DNA from: a virus
Direction: 5' to 3' (one strand)
IMG/VR virus record: IMGVR_UViG_3300023240_000018
Location: 1 to 64,000 of that record
Length of the DNA stretch: 64,000 nucleotides
Of this stretch, positions 6,144 through 14,441 are shown piece by piece. The notes under the pieces are model-generated. The model was not told the DNA's origin, made no database searches, and saw nothing but the letters and a program-made list of their open reading frames with translations. The position numbers and the translations under genes are program-made. The stretch's first letter is position 1, and every line of letters starts with the position of its first letter.

Positions 6144-6437
6144 ATGAAGACACGACACGATCTAAAACGGGCACGTCAACACGTCGCACAATGGACACGC
6201 AAGAACGCAAAAGCCATTCGCGTCTGTGGCGACTATGGAATACATGTTTCGGAATCCGAAAAAGATTCCAGTTTACAAAACTCTCTCCTGTACGCTGACG
6301 AGGTTGAGTCCGGACAACACGATAACAATTTCAGCGTCTGGCAAGAGATGCACTATTTTCTGACCGGTGAGTGCGTCAGTTTTCTCCCACCTACCCGAAA
6401 AGCATTCCTGTCAGATACAACGGAGACGATACTATGA
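6144..6437 (+). CDS. hypothetical protein, 97 aa
   Basis: ATG at 6144 follows GGGGGAAAGACT. Starts MKTRHDLKRARQHVAQWTRK, a basic N-terminus. The first six codons match those of the next gene (MKTRHEL), so the start regions are duplicated. The stop overlaps the next start as ATGA. Function unknown. Confidence 0.65.
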   Translation: MKTRHDLKRARQHVAQWTRKNAKAIRVCGDYGIHVSESEKDSSLQNSLLYADEVESGQHDNNFSVWQEMHYFLTGECVSFLPPTRKAFLSDTTETIL

Positions 6438-6637
6438 AGACACGACACGAACTGTCCAGCGGCGAAGATGCAGTCGAGGTTGATAGCGTTGGAACCCCGA
6501 CATACACCACTTACACACGAGGTTGCCGTGACCCACTGTACGTCGGTGACGACTTCACGGACGCTGCAAAATCCCTGAACCTTGGAGAGCAGCAGTTCGA
6601 CGACTTGCTTGCCTCGGATGACGTGTGTCCTGAGTAA
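6434..6637 (+). CDS. hypothetical protein, 67 aa
   Basis: Begins at the ATGA overlap with its neighbour; ACGGAGACGATACT supplies the ribosome site inside the preceding gene. The protein is acidic with a Thr/Tyr cluster (GTPTYTTYTRGC). It shares only MKTRH(D/E)L with the upstream protein. It is followed by hairpin leader B copy 3. Confidence 0.6.
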   Translation: MKTRHELSSGEDAVEVDSVGTPTYTTYTRGCRDPLYVGDDFTDAAKSLNLGEQQFDDLLASDDVCPE

Positions 6638-6652
6638 CACGCTCCGCCTTCA

Positions 6653-6676
6653 TCCGGGATAGGCTCCGGGATTTTT
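6653..6676 (+). promoter_or_regulatory. CCGGG hairpin leader B, copy 3
   Basis: Same sequence as copy 1 (TCCGGGA-TAGGC-TCCGGGA-TTTTT); identity extends over about 60 bases, from CTCCGCCTTCAT-like bases to GGCCAACAAGGA. It precedes the paralogue of the gene behind copy 1. Confidence 0.6.
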
Positions 6677-6713
6677 CAACTGGCCAGTGAGACGGCCAAC
6701 AAGGATTGAGACT

Positions 6714-7034
6714 ATGTATTACAAAATCGAAGCAGACTACGAAAACAACGCCACTTTGTTTTGGGCCTCGTTCCGCGAGACGATGCCCAGCGTGTCGGCA
6801 GCCATGGAGCGACACGGCCACGTCGTTGTGTCGGAGAACGGCTGGGCGGCGATCCAAAACATTCCGGGATTTGCTGACGGGCCTGCACACGCCCGTGCCG
6901 CGCTAGTTGAGTGCGGGGACACTGACACAACGGGTCACGATGCGTGGCATCTACTCAATTCGGAGGACTCCGGAACCGTCTGGTGTACCGAGAGCGAGAT
7001 GACCGACACTGTACGGGCGGTTTTTGTAGACTAG
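6714..7034 (+). CDS. hypothetical protein, 106 aa; paralogue of 1393-1590
   Basis: ATG at 6714 follows AAGGATTGAGACT. Residues ~10-60 match the protein at 1393-1590 (NNATLFWASFRETMPSVSAA, ERHGHVVVSENGWAAIQNIP). It then extends with an acidic region and a Trp/Cys segment (WHLLNSEDSGTVWCTESEM). The shared part is presumably the functional domain. With its leader it forms a duplicated cassette. Confidence 0.75.
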   Translation: MYYKIEADYENNATLFWASFRETMPSVSAAMERHGHVVVSENGWAAIQNIPGFADGPAHARAALVECGDTDTTGHDAWHLLNSEDSGTVWCTESEMTDTVRAVFVD

Positions 7035-7049
7035 CACCAGCTCGCCTCC

Positions 7050-7072
7050 ACCGGGATAGGCTCCGGGGTTTT
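7050..7072 (+). promoter_or_regulatory. CCGGG hairpin leader B, copy 4
   Basis: CCGGGATAGG-CTCCGGGG-TTTT arrangement between the genes at 6714 and 7099. Confidence 0.5.
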
Positions 7073-7098
7073 GAACCACACACAAGGGAAATGAAACA

Positions 7099-7449
7099 AT
7101 GACACAAGTACGACAAATCAGACAGACACGAGACGCAATCACTGTCATCGACGAGATGGCCTGCAAGACGATCGTACTCACGATCATCACTGAGGACTGC
7201 GAGATCTACGCCGTGCAGGATGACGACGCAGCCTATCAGCTAATCCCTGACGGTGGCGATCGGTGGGAGCTATCCCCACAGTCGGTGGGATCGACATTCG
7301 ACGGCATGGACACCAGATACGTAGTGGCCAAAAAAGGCGACAGGGCACTTGCCAAGGTTTCCGCCTTTGCGGTCCCCACCAGATACGTAGTGGCCGCAAA
7401 CGGCGACGGGGCACGGTGGGAAACCATCACTGCCTATGCAATAGAGTAA
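7099..7449 (+). CDS. hypothetical protein with internal duplication, 116 aa
   Basis: ATG at 7099 follows AAGGGAAATGAAACA. The last 45 residues contain two copies of a ~22-residue unit (TRYVVAKKGDRALAKVSAFA and TRYVVAANGDGARWETITAY). At DNA level the repeats share a CCAGATACGTAGTGGCC block, so the duplication is fairly recent. The N-terminal part is strand-forming. Function unknown. Confidence 0.65.
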   Translation: MTQVRQIRQTRDAITVIDEMACKTIVLTIITEDCEIYAVQDDDAAYQLIPDGGDRWELSPQSVGSTFDGMDTRYVVAKKGDRALAKVSAFAVPTRYVVAANGDGARWETITAYAIE

Positions 7450-7462
7450 CACCTTTGCCGTT

Positions 7463-7484
7463 TCCGGGATCGGCTCCGGGTTTT
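7463..7484 (+). promoter_or_regulatory. CCGGG hairpin leader B, copy 5
   Basis: TCCGGGATCGGCTCCGGG followed by TTTT and the ribosome site of the gene at 7500. Confidence 0.5.
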
Positions 7485-7499
7485 CAAGGAACGGGCAAT

Positions 7500-7730
7500 A
7501 TGACTGATCTCGAAAAGACACGCACGGATCTACAAATTGATCAACTAGTCGAAGCGTTCCGCAACGACCTAACGAGTCGATCAATTGCGATCGCGAAAAA
7601 AGGCAACCGTGAGTCACTCGACATTAGCGACGTGGCGATAGCGGCTCGTGGGCTTGTCGACATGAAAAGCATTGAGGAGGATTTCGGTTGCGAACTATTC
7701 TCAGAAATTGCAAACTTAATGATCAACTAA
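7500..7730 (+). CDS. hypothetical protein, 76 aa
   Basis: ATG at 7500 follows AAGGAACGGGCAAT. Predicted helical throughout (LEKTRTDLQIDQLVEAFRND, SIEEDFGCELFSEIANLM). No family recognised. Ten bases separate it from the next gene. Confidence 0.6.
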   Translation: MTDLEKTRTDLQIDQLVEAFRNDLTSRSIAIAKKGNRESLDISDVAIAARGLVDMKSIEEDFGCELFSEIANLMIN

Positions 7731-7739
7731 AGGAGAGTC

Positions 7740-8075
7740 ATGACTGAACCACTCACACACGGAGATTTCCACGTGTTCTTTCGTGGGATCTCACGGGCAC
7801 TGGGCTCCATCCCGTACAAAACCATGTACGTCGATATCGCGAAAATCGTGTGGGGCATGGGCGTTGGAGAGACCGACCATGACCCGCTGTTCCTATTCGA
7901 TCGATACGACCTGCTGGCGACCTACTGCCCTGTTGAAAGCCGTCGTTCGGCCTACGGGGAAACAGAAGTCGTCGAGGTGCGATCGTTCGACGTGGCTGAC
8001 GGGCTTGACGGTCGCACAATTGACACAGTAACGTTTCAGAGAATGCGACAACTAGAGGAAGGGGAAGTGGTTTAA
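7740..8075 (+). CDS. hypothetical protein, 111 aa
   Basis: ATG at 7740 follows AAAGGAGAGTC. Last gene of the plus-strand array; its end faces the convergent minus-strand gene at 8091 with only 15 bases between. Contains YKTMYVDIAKIVWGMGVGET and a charged C-terminus. Function unknown. Confidence 0.65.
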   Translation: MTEPLTHGDFHVFFRGISRALGSIPYKTMYVDIAKIVWGMGVGETDHDPLFLFDRYDLLATYCPVESRRSAYGETEVVEVRSFDVADGLDGRTIDTVTFQRMRQLEEGEVV

Positions 8076-8090
8076 TCTCGCAAGACTTGG

Positions 8091-11000
8091 TCATTCCGTT
8101 TTCTTCTTGCGACGAATCGTGAACACCTCCCGCGCCCATTCGGGCGTGCCGACATCCCTGCCAGAGTCGATCCATTCCTGGTGTCGCTCGGCTTGGGAGT
8201 TGGTCAACTTCTTGAATCCATCTTGGTCCGTCTTCACCCCGTACTGTTCGAGCGTGGCGTCGTCGACGTCAAGCATGTTGCCCGCGCTCTTTCGCTCAAT
8301 GCGAGACTCACGATTCCAAAGGTCTCGAAGATCTTTAGTGGCCTTCACTTTCTCGTATTTCTCAGGAGTCCGCGACTTCACGTCCTCAGCTAATTCATCA
8401 GCGATCGAAAAGGTTTCGAATGAGCGAGCACCAGCATCACGAGCGATCTTGTTTCCGAGTGCGCGGAGTCCATACCGTGCCTGTTCGGGGGAAACTGTCG
8501 TGATCTGTACACCACTCATGAACCTGAGCGCATTCTGAGCGTATGTCTTCCTGGTGTCCCCCAGGTTCTTAACCGTGCTCAAGATTCGAGATATCGGGCT
8601 GTTGGAGGCCGCAAACTCCAGAGCCCTCGAGCCAAACAAGGGAGACACACCACCACCGGGAGCTTCGTCTTTAAGTCCCAACTGTGTTGCTATCCTCCCC
8701 AGAACTGGGTCCATGTCATCTAGGTCTCGCCCACCCATTGGGCCACCCTGGAATGATGACCGGCCAAGACCAAATTCAGCAAAGCCTTTTATGAGCGGAT
8801 TCATCATGCTTAAAGCCGATCGCATGCCCTGCTGCGGATCAGCCAAGCCACCCGCGATATCGGAGAGCACGTCCTCGTGCATCAGTCCCATTCCCGTCAG
8901 GAAGGTCCGGCCACCATCATTGGAGTCCCCGAGGGGAATCGCCATTTTACTTCTCACATGTTCCGGCAGGAATTCGTCCTGTGATGATTCGCTGCCATGT
9001 CGTTGCAAACGGATCAGTTTTCCCAGCCGGCCAGCCGGGTTTGTCCACAGTTCATTGCTTAGATACTTCGCCTCACGTGAGAAGAACGAGTAAAACGGAA
9101 AGAATCGTTTCAAGGCCTGCTCGGTGGGCGTAAACGTGCGAGGGTCATAGTTCAACTGAACCCTGTCCACGATCGCCATCGCCTCATCGGCCGACTTCCC
9201 CTGCCGCATGGACTCAATGAATCCCACCAGTCGGTTGGAGTCGTCGAAGTATTTACCAATAAGATTACCGGCCTGAACAGGAGCAAGGGTGGTCTCCCTG
9301 CGGCGATTGACACCTGCAATGTTAAGCGGGTTGAAATCCCCGCCGCGTCTCCCCATGGCCGTCGCGAAGAGTTCCTTGATAAGATCACCAACGCCATTGA
9401 TCTTGGGGTTTCCAGGCAGAGTGTCAGTGATTGACGCGAAATCTCTCGCTGCATCCACGCTGGTGTCGAGATTGTCAACGTCGTGATAAATTGACGATGA
9501 GTGCCCGTGTCGTGCAGAATACATCTGACGAACAGCCTTGGTTGCGTTCTCGCCGGTCGCATCCATCCCTCGCTGTCTCATAAATTCCGTGACTTCGTCA
9601 AATTGCAGCAGCCCTTCGTCTGATCGATTGAACAGGACGTTAAACATCGACTTCATGGAATCGTACGAGAAAATCCCGTGAGTCATATTCTGGATCTGAC
9701 CAGTCACGCCGTCGCGAATGTACCTAGCCTGATGGGTCAACACGCCAGTCTTGAACATCGCGGTGAATGAGCGGAAGGCGTTCTCGACCGACCCAGCCAC
9801 ACCAGGTGAGTCTGCGGTTGCCTTGAATTCCCACGCGCGATTCATGTCCTCAGCAATCTCGGGGTCAATCCGGATTGTGCCCATGTAGTCATGGATTGCT
9901 TCGAGGTCCAAAAACTCATCATCCTCATTGGTTTTCAGGATATCCTCCGGCCCTAAATCGTCCATCGCCTTTACGAGATCAGGATTGCTCGAAAGCATTT
10001 CGTCATAGACGGCACGCCGATCCATGGCTGTGAACGAACTCATATCAAACAGTTTGTCCAATGTCATCGCATGGCCACGAACCTCAGAAGGCATCTGTAA
10101 AATGCCTTTCCCAAATGCGTCTCCAGAACCAAAACCATTTTTCAGGACGTGTGTTGTCGCTGCGGAATTCCGGACAGCGACGGCGAACGCACGGACACCG
10201 GTCTGCATGGAGTGAAACGGGTTAGTGAAGATTCCTCCCGTTTCCTTGTAGATTGGCCGGTTGTAGATGTGGTCAGCCAGTTGCTGGAAACGATCGTCCA
10301 TTTGGTGAGTGAGGGTTTTTGTGTAATCCTCCATCACAACATTGCCATCTACGTCGACCTTGGGCGTGCCGGTAGCGTCCAGCACGGGACGCGTCGACTG
10401 CTCAACTCGGCGAGTCTTACTCGCATCTGCCGTGTTTTTTGTGGCGTCGTCCCAGTGACTCAGTTGATCCATCGGAGCGTAGCTTTCACCCTGCGTGGCT
10501 TCGTCAAAGAATTTCGCCATCGGAGGGATTTCATTCACGCCATGATTGGTAATGATTTCCTGAATCTTGCGACCATTCGCCCAAAACCACTGGCCATTCA
10601 CCGTCCACTGAACCGTATCGCCGACCTGGATGCGTGGGTCGTAATTCAGTTTGTTAAGCGCAGCACCCGTTCGAAGCTCGGGGACGCCAGCATCATTCAA
10701 CATTTTGAAATTCTGCTCACCCTTGTCCATGGCTTTTGCATCCCGAAGAATGCGGCCACCAGCAACCTCCTCTATGCGGTCACGAACCTTTGTCATCAGT
10801 TCTGCAAATGCCTTGGGGTCATCCTTCACTGCATGCGCTTGGTCAGCCAAGGCGTGAGCTTGCGGATCAGAAGTCACATCATTGAACGCATTCGTTTCCC
10901 CGTCTTTTAGCATCTGGGATCGCTTGCCATGAACCTGTGAGTTTGTGACACCCATTGGTCGAGCACCAGAGCCACCAACTGAACCGGGATCGTTCCGACT

Positions 11001-12206
11001 GATCCAGTTTTTCACAGGCGTCATCATCTGTCGATGAAGATGGTCGACCATTTCGTCCTGCAGCACAGAAAGGTTCATGTTGTTCTGCTTGGCGTACACC
11101 TGGAGCTTCTCATTCATGAACGTCTTTATCCGCTGCAATGGGAGGTGCATCGACTCAGGCATGTCTGGGAAGTTTTTAGCATTGACATCCAGTTTAGATT
11201 CCATCGTGGTTCGCATCGTCTTTGAGAACCTGTCCATCCAGCCTTCCAGCTCGTCCACTGGAGTATCCTTGGATAGCTCCCGGATTTCATCGAACGCGTG
11301 GTAATACTCACCACCGAACTCGTTCATGATGGATTTCTCAATGCGAGACGCTGCGATAGCACCCTCTTGGACGGGGGCATTCACAGCGCTGTTGGCCCTT
11401 TTGTCGAACGCCTCCGTCAACCGCTCGCCGACCTTGACCTTGGCAACCTTGGCCGCCGTGAATGCTCGGTTCGCGCCGCGGACAGCAGCTGACCCTGACC
11501 GCTTGATTTTACCATCCGTTGGGTCAACATTATCCGCCCATTTGTTCGCAGCACGAGCACCACCGAGGGCTTTGTCAATGCGACTGCCCAGCCCGTCACG
11601 CATCTTGCCGCCGTATTTCTGAATGAACTCTCGACTGGCGGGATTATTGTGTGCTGCCCGTCCGATATTGAACCCCGGATCGAGTGTGTCGATAACCTTG
11701 CCCGTGGCTGACATTGCACGACTGATTCGACCAGCGGGTTTCGCGGCCTGGCCAGCTTTCCCTGCGAGGGAGATTGCCTTTGCTCCCTTGCCCGCGGCAG
11801 AGGACATCCAACCTGTCGCCCAGCCCAGAGGGTCAAGAGCCAGTTCAGCGCCGAAACCAATCACGTCGCGAGCAAACTCACCGGGATCTTCAAGTGGAAC
11901 CCAGCCTGTTTCCTTGTTGGGCCGCATCCCAAACTGCTCCATCATCGTCCGCCCGTCTGTACGGTTTTCCCCTGACAAGGGAGAGAGTAACTGATCAAAC
12001 GGGTTTGCGGCGGCTGGGCCACCGGGAAGCCACGTGACCGCGTCGCGGACCATAGAGCCCGGCAAGTCCAACGCGTTTCCAACCATCCCGAGGCCAGACA
12101 CGACACCAGATGAAAGCTTGCCGACGAGAGATTGCTCGGTTTCGGCTTCGGGCTGACCTAATTGCTGAGATGCCTGAGGCAGGCGGCGAATCGTAAAGTC
12201 TTCCAT
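8091..12206 (-). CDS. very large virion-like protein, 1371 aa
   Basis: Starts at 12206 after AGGATAAGTTGTC. The N-terminal ~150 residues are rich in Gly/Ala/Leu (LVGKLSSGVVSGLGMVGNAL, GFGAELALDPLGWATGW) and could insert in or pass membranes. The middle is helical and charged. Near residues 1020-1070 it has FFPFYSFFSREAKYLSNELW. This layout fits large phage internal-virion or polyvalent proteins ejected with the DNA. With no ordinary tape-measure gene elsewhere, it might also organise the tail interior. No catalytic motif identified. It lies downstream of the fibre-like genes behind its own terminator hairpin, suggesting late expression. Confidence 0.7.
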   Translation of the reverse strand: MEDFTIRRLPQASQQLGQPEAETEQSLVGKLSSGVVSGLGMVGNALDLPGSMVRDAVTWLPGGPAAANPFDQLLSPLSGENRTDGRTMMEQFGMRPNKETGWVPLEDPGEFARDVIGFGAELALDPLGWATGWMSSAAGKGAKAISLAGKAGQAAKPAGRISRAMSATGKVIDTLDPGFNIGRAAHNNPASREFIQKYGGKMRDGLGSRIDKALGGARAANKWADNVDPTDGKIKRSGSAAVRGANRAFTAAKVAKVKVGERLTEAFDKRANSAVNAPVQEGAIAASRIEKSIMNEFGGEYYHAFDEIRELSKDTPVDELEGWMDRFSKTMRTTMESKLDVNAKNFPDMPESMHLPLQRIKTFMNEKLQVYAKQNNMNLSVLQDEMVDHLHRQMMTPVKNWISRNDPGSVGGSGARPMGVTNSQVHGKRSQMLKDGETNAFNDVTSDPQAHALADQAHAVKDDPKAFAELMTKVRDRIEEVAGGRILRDAKAMDKGEQNFKMLNDAGVPELRTGAALNKLNYDPRIQVGDTVQWTVNGQWFWANGRKIQEIITNHGVNEIPPMAKFFDEATQGESYAPMDQLSHWDDATKNTADASKTRRVEQSTRPVLDATGTPKVDVDGNVVMEDYTKTLTHQMDDRFQQLADHIYNRPIYKETGGIFTNPFHSMQTGVRAFAVAVRNSAATTHVLKNGFGSGDAFGKGILQMPSEVRGHAMTLDKLFDMSSFTAMDRRAVYDEMLSSNPDLVKAMDDLGPEDILKTNEDDEFLDLEAIHDYMGTIRIDPEIAEDMNRAWEFKATADSPGVAGSVENAFRSFTAMFKTGVLTHQARYIRDGVTGQIQNMTHGIFSYDSMKSMFNVLFNRSDEGLLQFDEVTEFMRQRGMDATGENATKAVRQMYSARHGHSSSIYHDVDNLDTSVDAARDFASITDTLPGNPKINGVGDLIKELFATAMGRRGGDFNPLNIAGVNRRRETTLAPVQAGNLIGKYFDDSNRLVGFIESMRQGKSADEAMAIVDRVQLNYDPRTFTPTEQALKRFFPFYSFFSREAKYLSNELWTNPAGRLGKLIRLQRHGSESSQDEFLPEHVRSKMAIPLGDSNDGGRTFLTGMGLMHEDVLSDIAGGLADPQQGMRSALSMMNPLIKGFAEFGLGRSSFQGGPMGGRDLDDMDPVLGRIATQLGLKDEAPGGGVSPLFGSRALEFAASNSPISRILSTVKNLGDTRKTYAQNALRFMSGVQITTVSPEQARYGLRALGNKIARDAGARSFETFSIADELAEDVKSRTPEKYEKVKATKDLRDLWNRESRIERKSAGNMLDVDDATLEQYGVKTDQDGFKKLTNSQAERHQEWIDSGRDVGTPEWAREVFTIRRKKKTE

Positions 12207-12219
12207 GACAACTTATCCT

Positions 12220-12290
12220 AAAAAAAGACGGGCACCGGACACTCTGGCTGGCGAGGCGAACCAACCGTGGTGAAGAGACCGATGCCCGCC
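12220..12290 (-). terminator. intrinsic terminator with large loop
   Basis: On the minus strand GGCGGGCATCGG (12279-12290) pairs with CCGGTGCCCGTC (12227-12238), 12 bp with two wobbles. TTTTTTT follows immediately. The loop is unusually large (about 40 bases). It ends transcripts from the gene at 12320-12640 just before the ribosome site of the 1371-residue gene, so it may act as an attenuator for it. Confidence 0.7.
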
Positions 12291-12319
12291 GTGAGCGGAT
12301 GATCTTGAACGTTAGCCAC

Positions 12320-12640
12320 TCAATTGGAGTGCGTACCTTCAACACCCTTAGCTTTACGATCTCGCGTCCGTCGCTGTAGAGCGTCGATCGCCTTTCGGAG
12401 ATGGTCAATCGCCTCAGCGTTGTAGTCGCACGCAAACTTGCTCGACTGATAAAACTCAATCCGATCCTCAGCCGCTGCGATCACATCCTCCACAAACGCC
12501 CCATTCGGTCGGCGATCATTGCCACGGCCTAGCGGGCCGTTCTGCCAGCTCACAACAAAGCCCCGACCACTTGTGCAGCCGCCTGCCGGGTTACCATTAT
12601 CGTCACTCCAGTGCTCTGAAAAGAAACCTTGTGCTGCCAT
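12320..12640 (-). CDS. small phage protein resembling Acb2/Tad1-hairpin family
   Basis: 106 residues. Has RGFVVSWQNGPLGRG, NGAFVEDVIAAAEDRIEFYQ, FACDYNAEAIDHLRKAID and RTRDRKAKGVEGTH. This constellation recurs in small phage proteins. Its C-terminal two-helix part, with conserved Ala/Leu/Glu spacing, resembles the hairpin fold of Acb2 and Tad1, phage sponges for cyclic nucleotide signals of CBASS and Thoeris defence. The family call is from memory of the motif and is moderate at best; a virion role is the alternative. It is flanked by hairpins on both sides, so it may be expressed separately from the fibre genes. Confidence 0.55.
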   Translation of the reverse strand: MAAQGFFSEHWSDDNGNPAGGCTSGRGFVVSWQNGPLGRGNDRRPNGAFVEDVIAAAEDRIEFYQSSKFACDYNAEAIDHLRKAIDALQRRTRDRKAKGVEGTHSN

Positions 12641-12681
12641 TGCTCATCAATCTTAAAAAGTGACTAACCATAAAATACACC

Positions 12682-12704
12682 GGAGCGACGATTGTCGCCG
12701 CTCC
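12682..12704 (-). terminator. hairpin, probable terminator
   Basis: GGAGCGGCGA and TCGTCGCTCC form a 10-bp stem with a 3-base loop and one wobble. The following bases are GGTGTATTTTA, a weak T-run. It separates the fibre-like gene from the gene at 12320. Confidence 0.6.
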
Positions 12705-12719
12705 TGAATAGCCGGACTG

Positions 12720-14441
12720 TCAGCCAAGAGGCTGCAGGAATAGTGGCTCGACTGAGACTCCGTGCTTAACTGAAACGATCAGCTGAGCCTCAGCGTACTC
12801 ACCCGACTCCGAATCATACCCATCGACATCGAAAATGTCATAGTTGTGAAGACCTTCGTAAAGCCTCGAGGAGTCCTTCGAAGTGATATTGAACGTTCCG
12901 ACCAGTCCGCTTATCGAACCTGAAACCTTCAGCAGAGGCCGGCCAGAGTCATCGGAGATGCCGAGCAGGATCGTGTCGTATTCCGGCTCAGACAGGAACG
13001 TAAATGACAGCGAGATAGCGCTCGACTGCTTGAGAGAGATCGGATCACCGACTTCACCAGCCCCGAGGACAGTGACATCAATCGCCAAGGTGTCGCGAGG
13101 GAGCCCGCCAACAATTGCCCCTGCAGTTCCAGCACCGTAAGATCCAGGAAGTGGCGTTATCCAAGGATCTCCAGCTAATCCTGCAGCAGAGAGGGCCGCC
13201 CCAGCCGAACCAGATTCAGTGTGATCACTAAGTTGTGTATCGAAGACCGCTTCAGCAAGTGCCTCGGCGCTCACCCCACCCGGCCCATTGGCAAGGCTGG
13301 CGGTGGTATAAACATTGGTAGAAATCATCGCGGCAAGGCTGGTCAGCACCGCCAACCGCTCCGCCGACAGTTTAGTGTCCAGCGATGCCTGCGTGGCGAA
13401 TCCGGAAACCATATCCGTGTTAGTTGTCGTCGTATCAACAAGCGCCACGCGTGGAATGATTGCCCCAGTATGTGTGACACCTGACAACACGATCCCAGTC
13501 GCTGACGTTATATTTGTCGGCGTCGCGAATCCTGTCGCCGTCACCAGCGATGTAAGGTCACTCCCCGTGCCAAACGCAGCCAGGACCGCCGCAGCATTGT
13601 GCGTCGAAAACCCGGTTGCAGTCGCCCAATCGCCTTGATTACTCTGTAGGTCGTCCGTGTCCTCCAGTATCGATGTGATGTTGGTTTGCATCGTCACCAA
13701 ATTCGACCATTGAGCGTCCGCCTTCAACGCGGCAACAATTGCCAAAGGTGAAGCATCCCCCTGGACCCAATCAGCAGCGATTGCATCAGCTAACGCCCCG
13801 ATGAAATCTGCCCCATCCCCGGTGTTGATTAAGGCCAAATCGATGACTCCAGCCAGTGTTGACCGCTCGCCGCTTGTTAACGCATATCCTGTTTTGTCAG
13901 AGTTGGTTCCTACGGTGACGGCAAACGTAAACGCTGACAAGGTCCGAGTCGTCGAAGTCCAAACATCAGATGCGGAATGAGTGCTCAATCCGTCTTGAAT
14001 CGCAGTCACGGCTGTAGTGTTCGGTGCGTCAACTAGATCCATTTCATCGCCCGCCACGGATGCACCTAATGCCACCGCTGACCCATCATAACCGCCGACA
14101 TAGATGTCCGTCGGTCCGGAATCACAATCTGCTAACTCAATCCACACTCTCACCCGCGTTCCTGCGGTTGCCAGCACAGCATCAGCAAGTCCAATTTTGT
14201 ACCACCCGTTGCCGACGTGATAAATGCCCCAGTCAGCATGTGACCCGCCTGCAGACATGGATGCTGGTGCTGGCGAGCCTGCAACTGTAACCGACACGAT
14301 GGCCGCATTGCCGATCTGGTATTTGATCGATAGGCCAGACGTGTTGTAAACGGCGTCTGTCTTTGGCAGGCCGTCGGCTACTGTCCAGAGTTTGCACTCA
14401 GTGTATTGATCGACGGACGCCGATTTGTAGACGTTGCTCAT
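12720..14441 (-). CDS. tail fibre/baseplate-like protein, 573 aa
   Basis: ATG at 14441 is chosen over an upstream ATG because AAGGATGGCCCC precedes it and it overlaps the previous stop as ATGA. The N-terminal ~150 residues are beta-rich (IVSVTVAGSPAPASMSAGGS, GNGWYKIGLADAVL). A long low-complexity Ala/Thr/Ser middle follows, with many short repeats of the form SALADAI / TATGF. The end (SLSFTFLSEPEYDTILLGIS) is again beta-rich. This matches phage tail-fibre or upper-baseplate proteins in style; no exact family. It is co-transcribed with the repeat adhesin. Confidence 0.7.
   Translation of the reverse strand: MSNVYKSASVDQYTECKLWTVADGLPKTDAVYNTSGLSIKYQIGNAAIVSVTVAGSPAPASMSAGGSHADWGIYHVGNGWYKIGLADAVLATAGTRVRVWIELADCDSGPTDIYVGGYDGSAVALGASVAGDEMDLVDAPNTTAVTAIQDGLSTHSASDVWTSTTRTLSAFTFAVTVGTNSDKTGYALTSGERSTLAGVIDLALINTGDGADFIGALADAIAADWVQGDASPLAIVAALKADAQWSNLVTMQTNITSILEDTDDLQSNQGDWATATGFSTHNAAAVLAAFGTGSDLTSLVTATGFATPTNITSATGIVLSGVTHTGAIIPRVALVDTTTTNTDMVSGFATQASLDTKLSAERLAVLTSLAAMISTNVYTTASLANGPGGVSAEALAEAVFDTQLSDHTESGSAGAALSAAGLAGDPWITPLPGSYGAGTAGAIVGGLPRDTLAIDVTVLGAGEVGDPISLKQSSAISLSFTFLSEPEYDTILLGISDDSGRPLLKVSGSISGLVGTFNITSKDSSRLYEGLHNYDIFDVDGYDSESGEYAEAQLIVSVKHGVSVEPLFLQPLG

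Noticed and set aside
10149-10910. 253-codon plus-strand frame inside the 1371-residue gene
   Set aside because: No ribosome site; opposite strand to a convincing coding sequence with normal composition.
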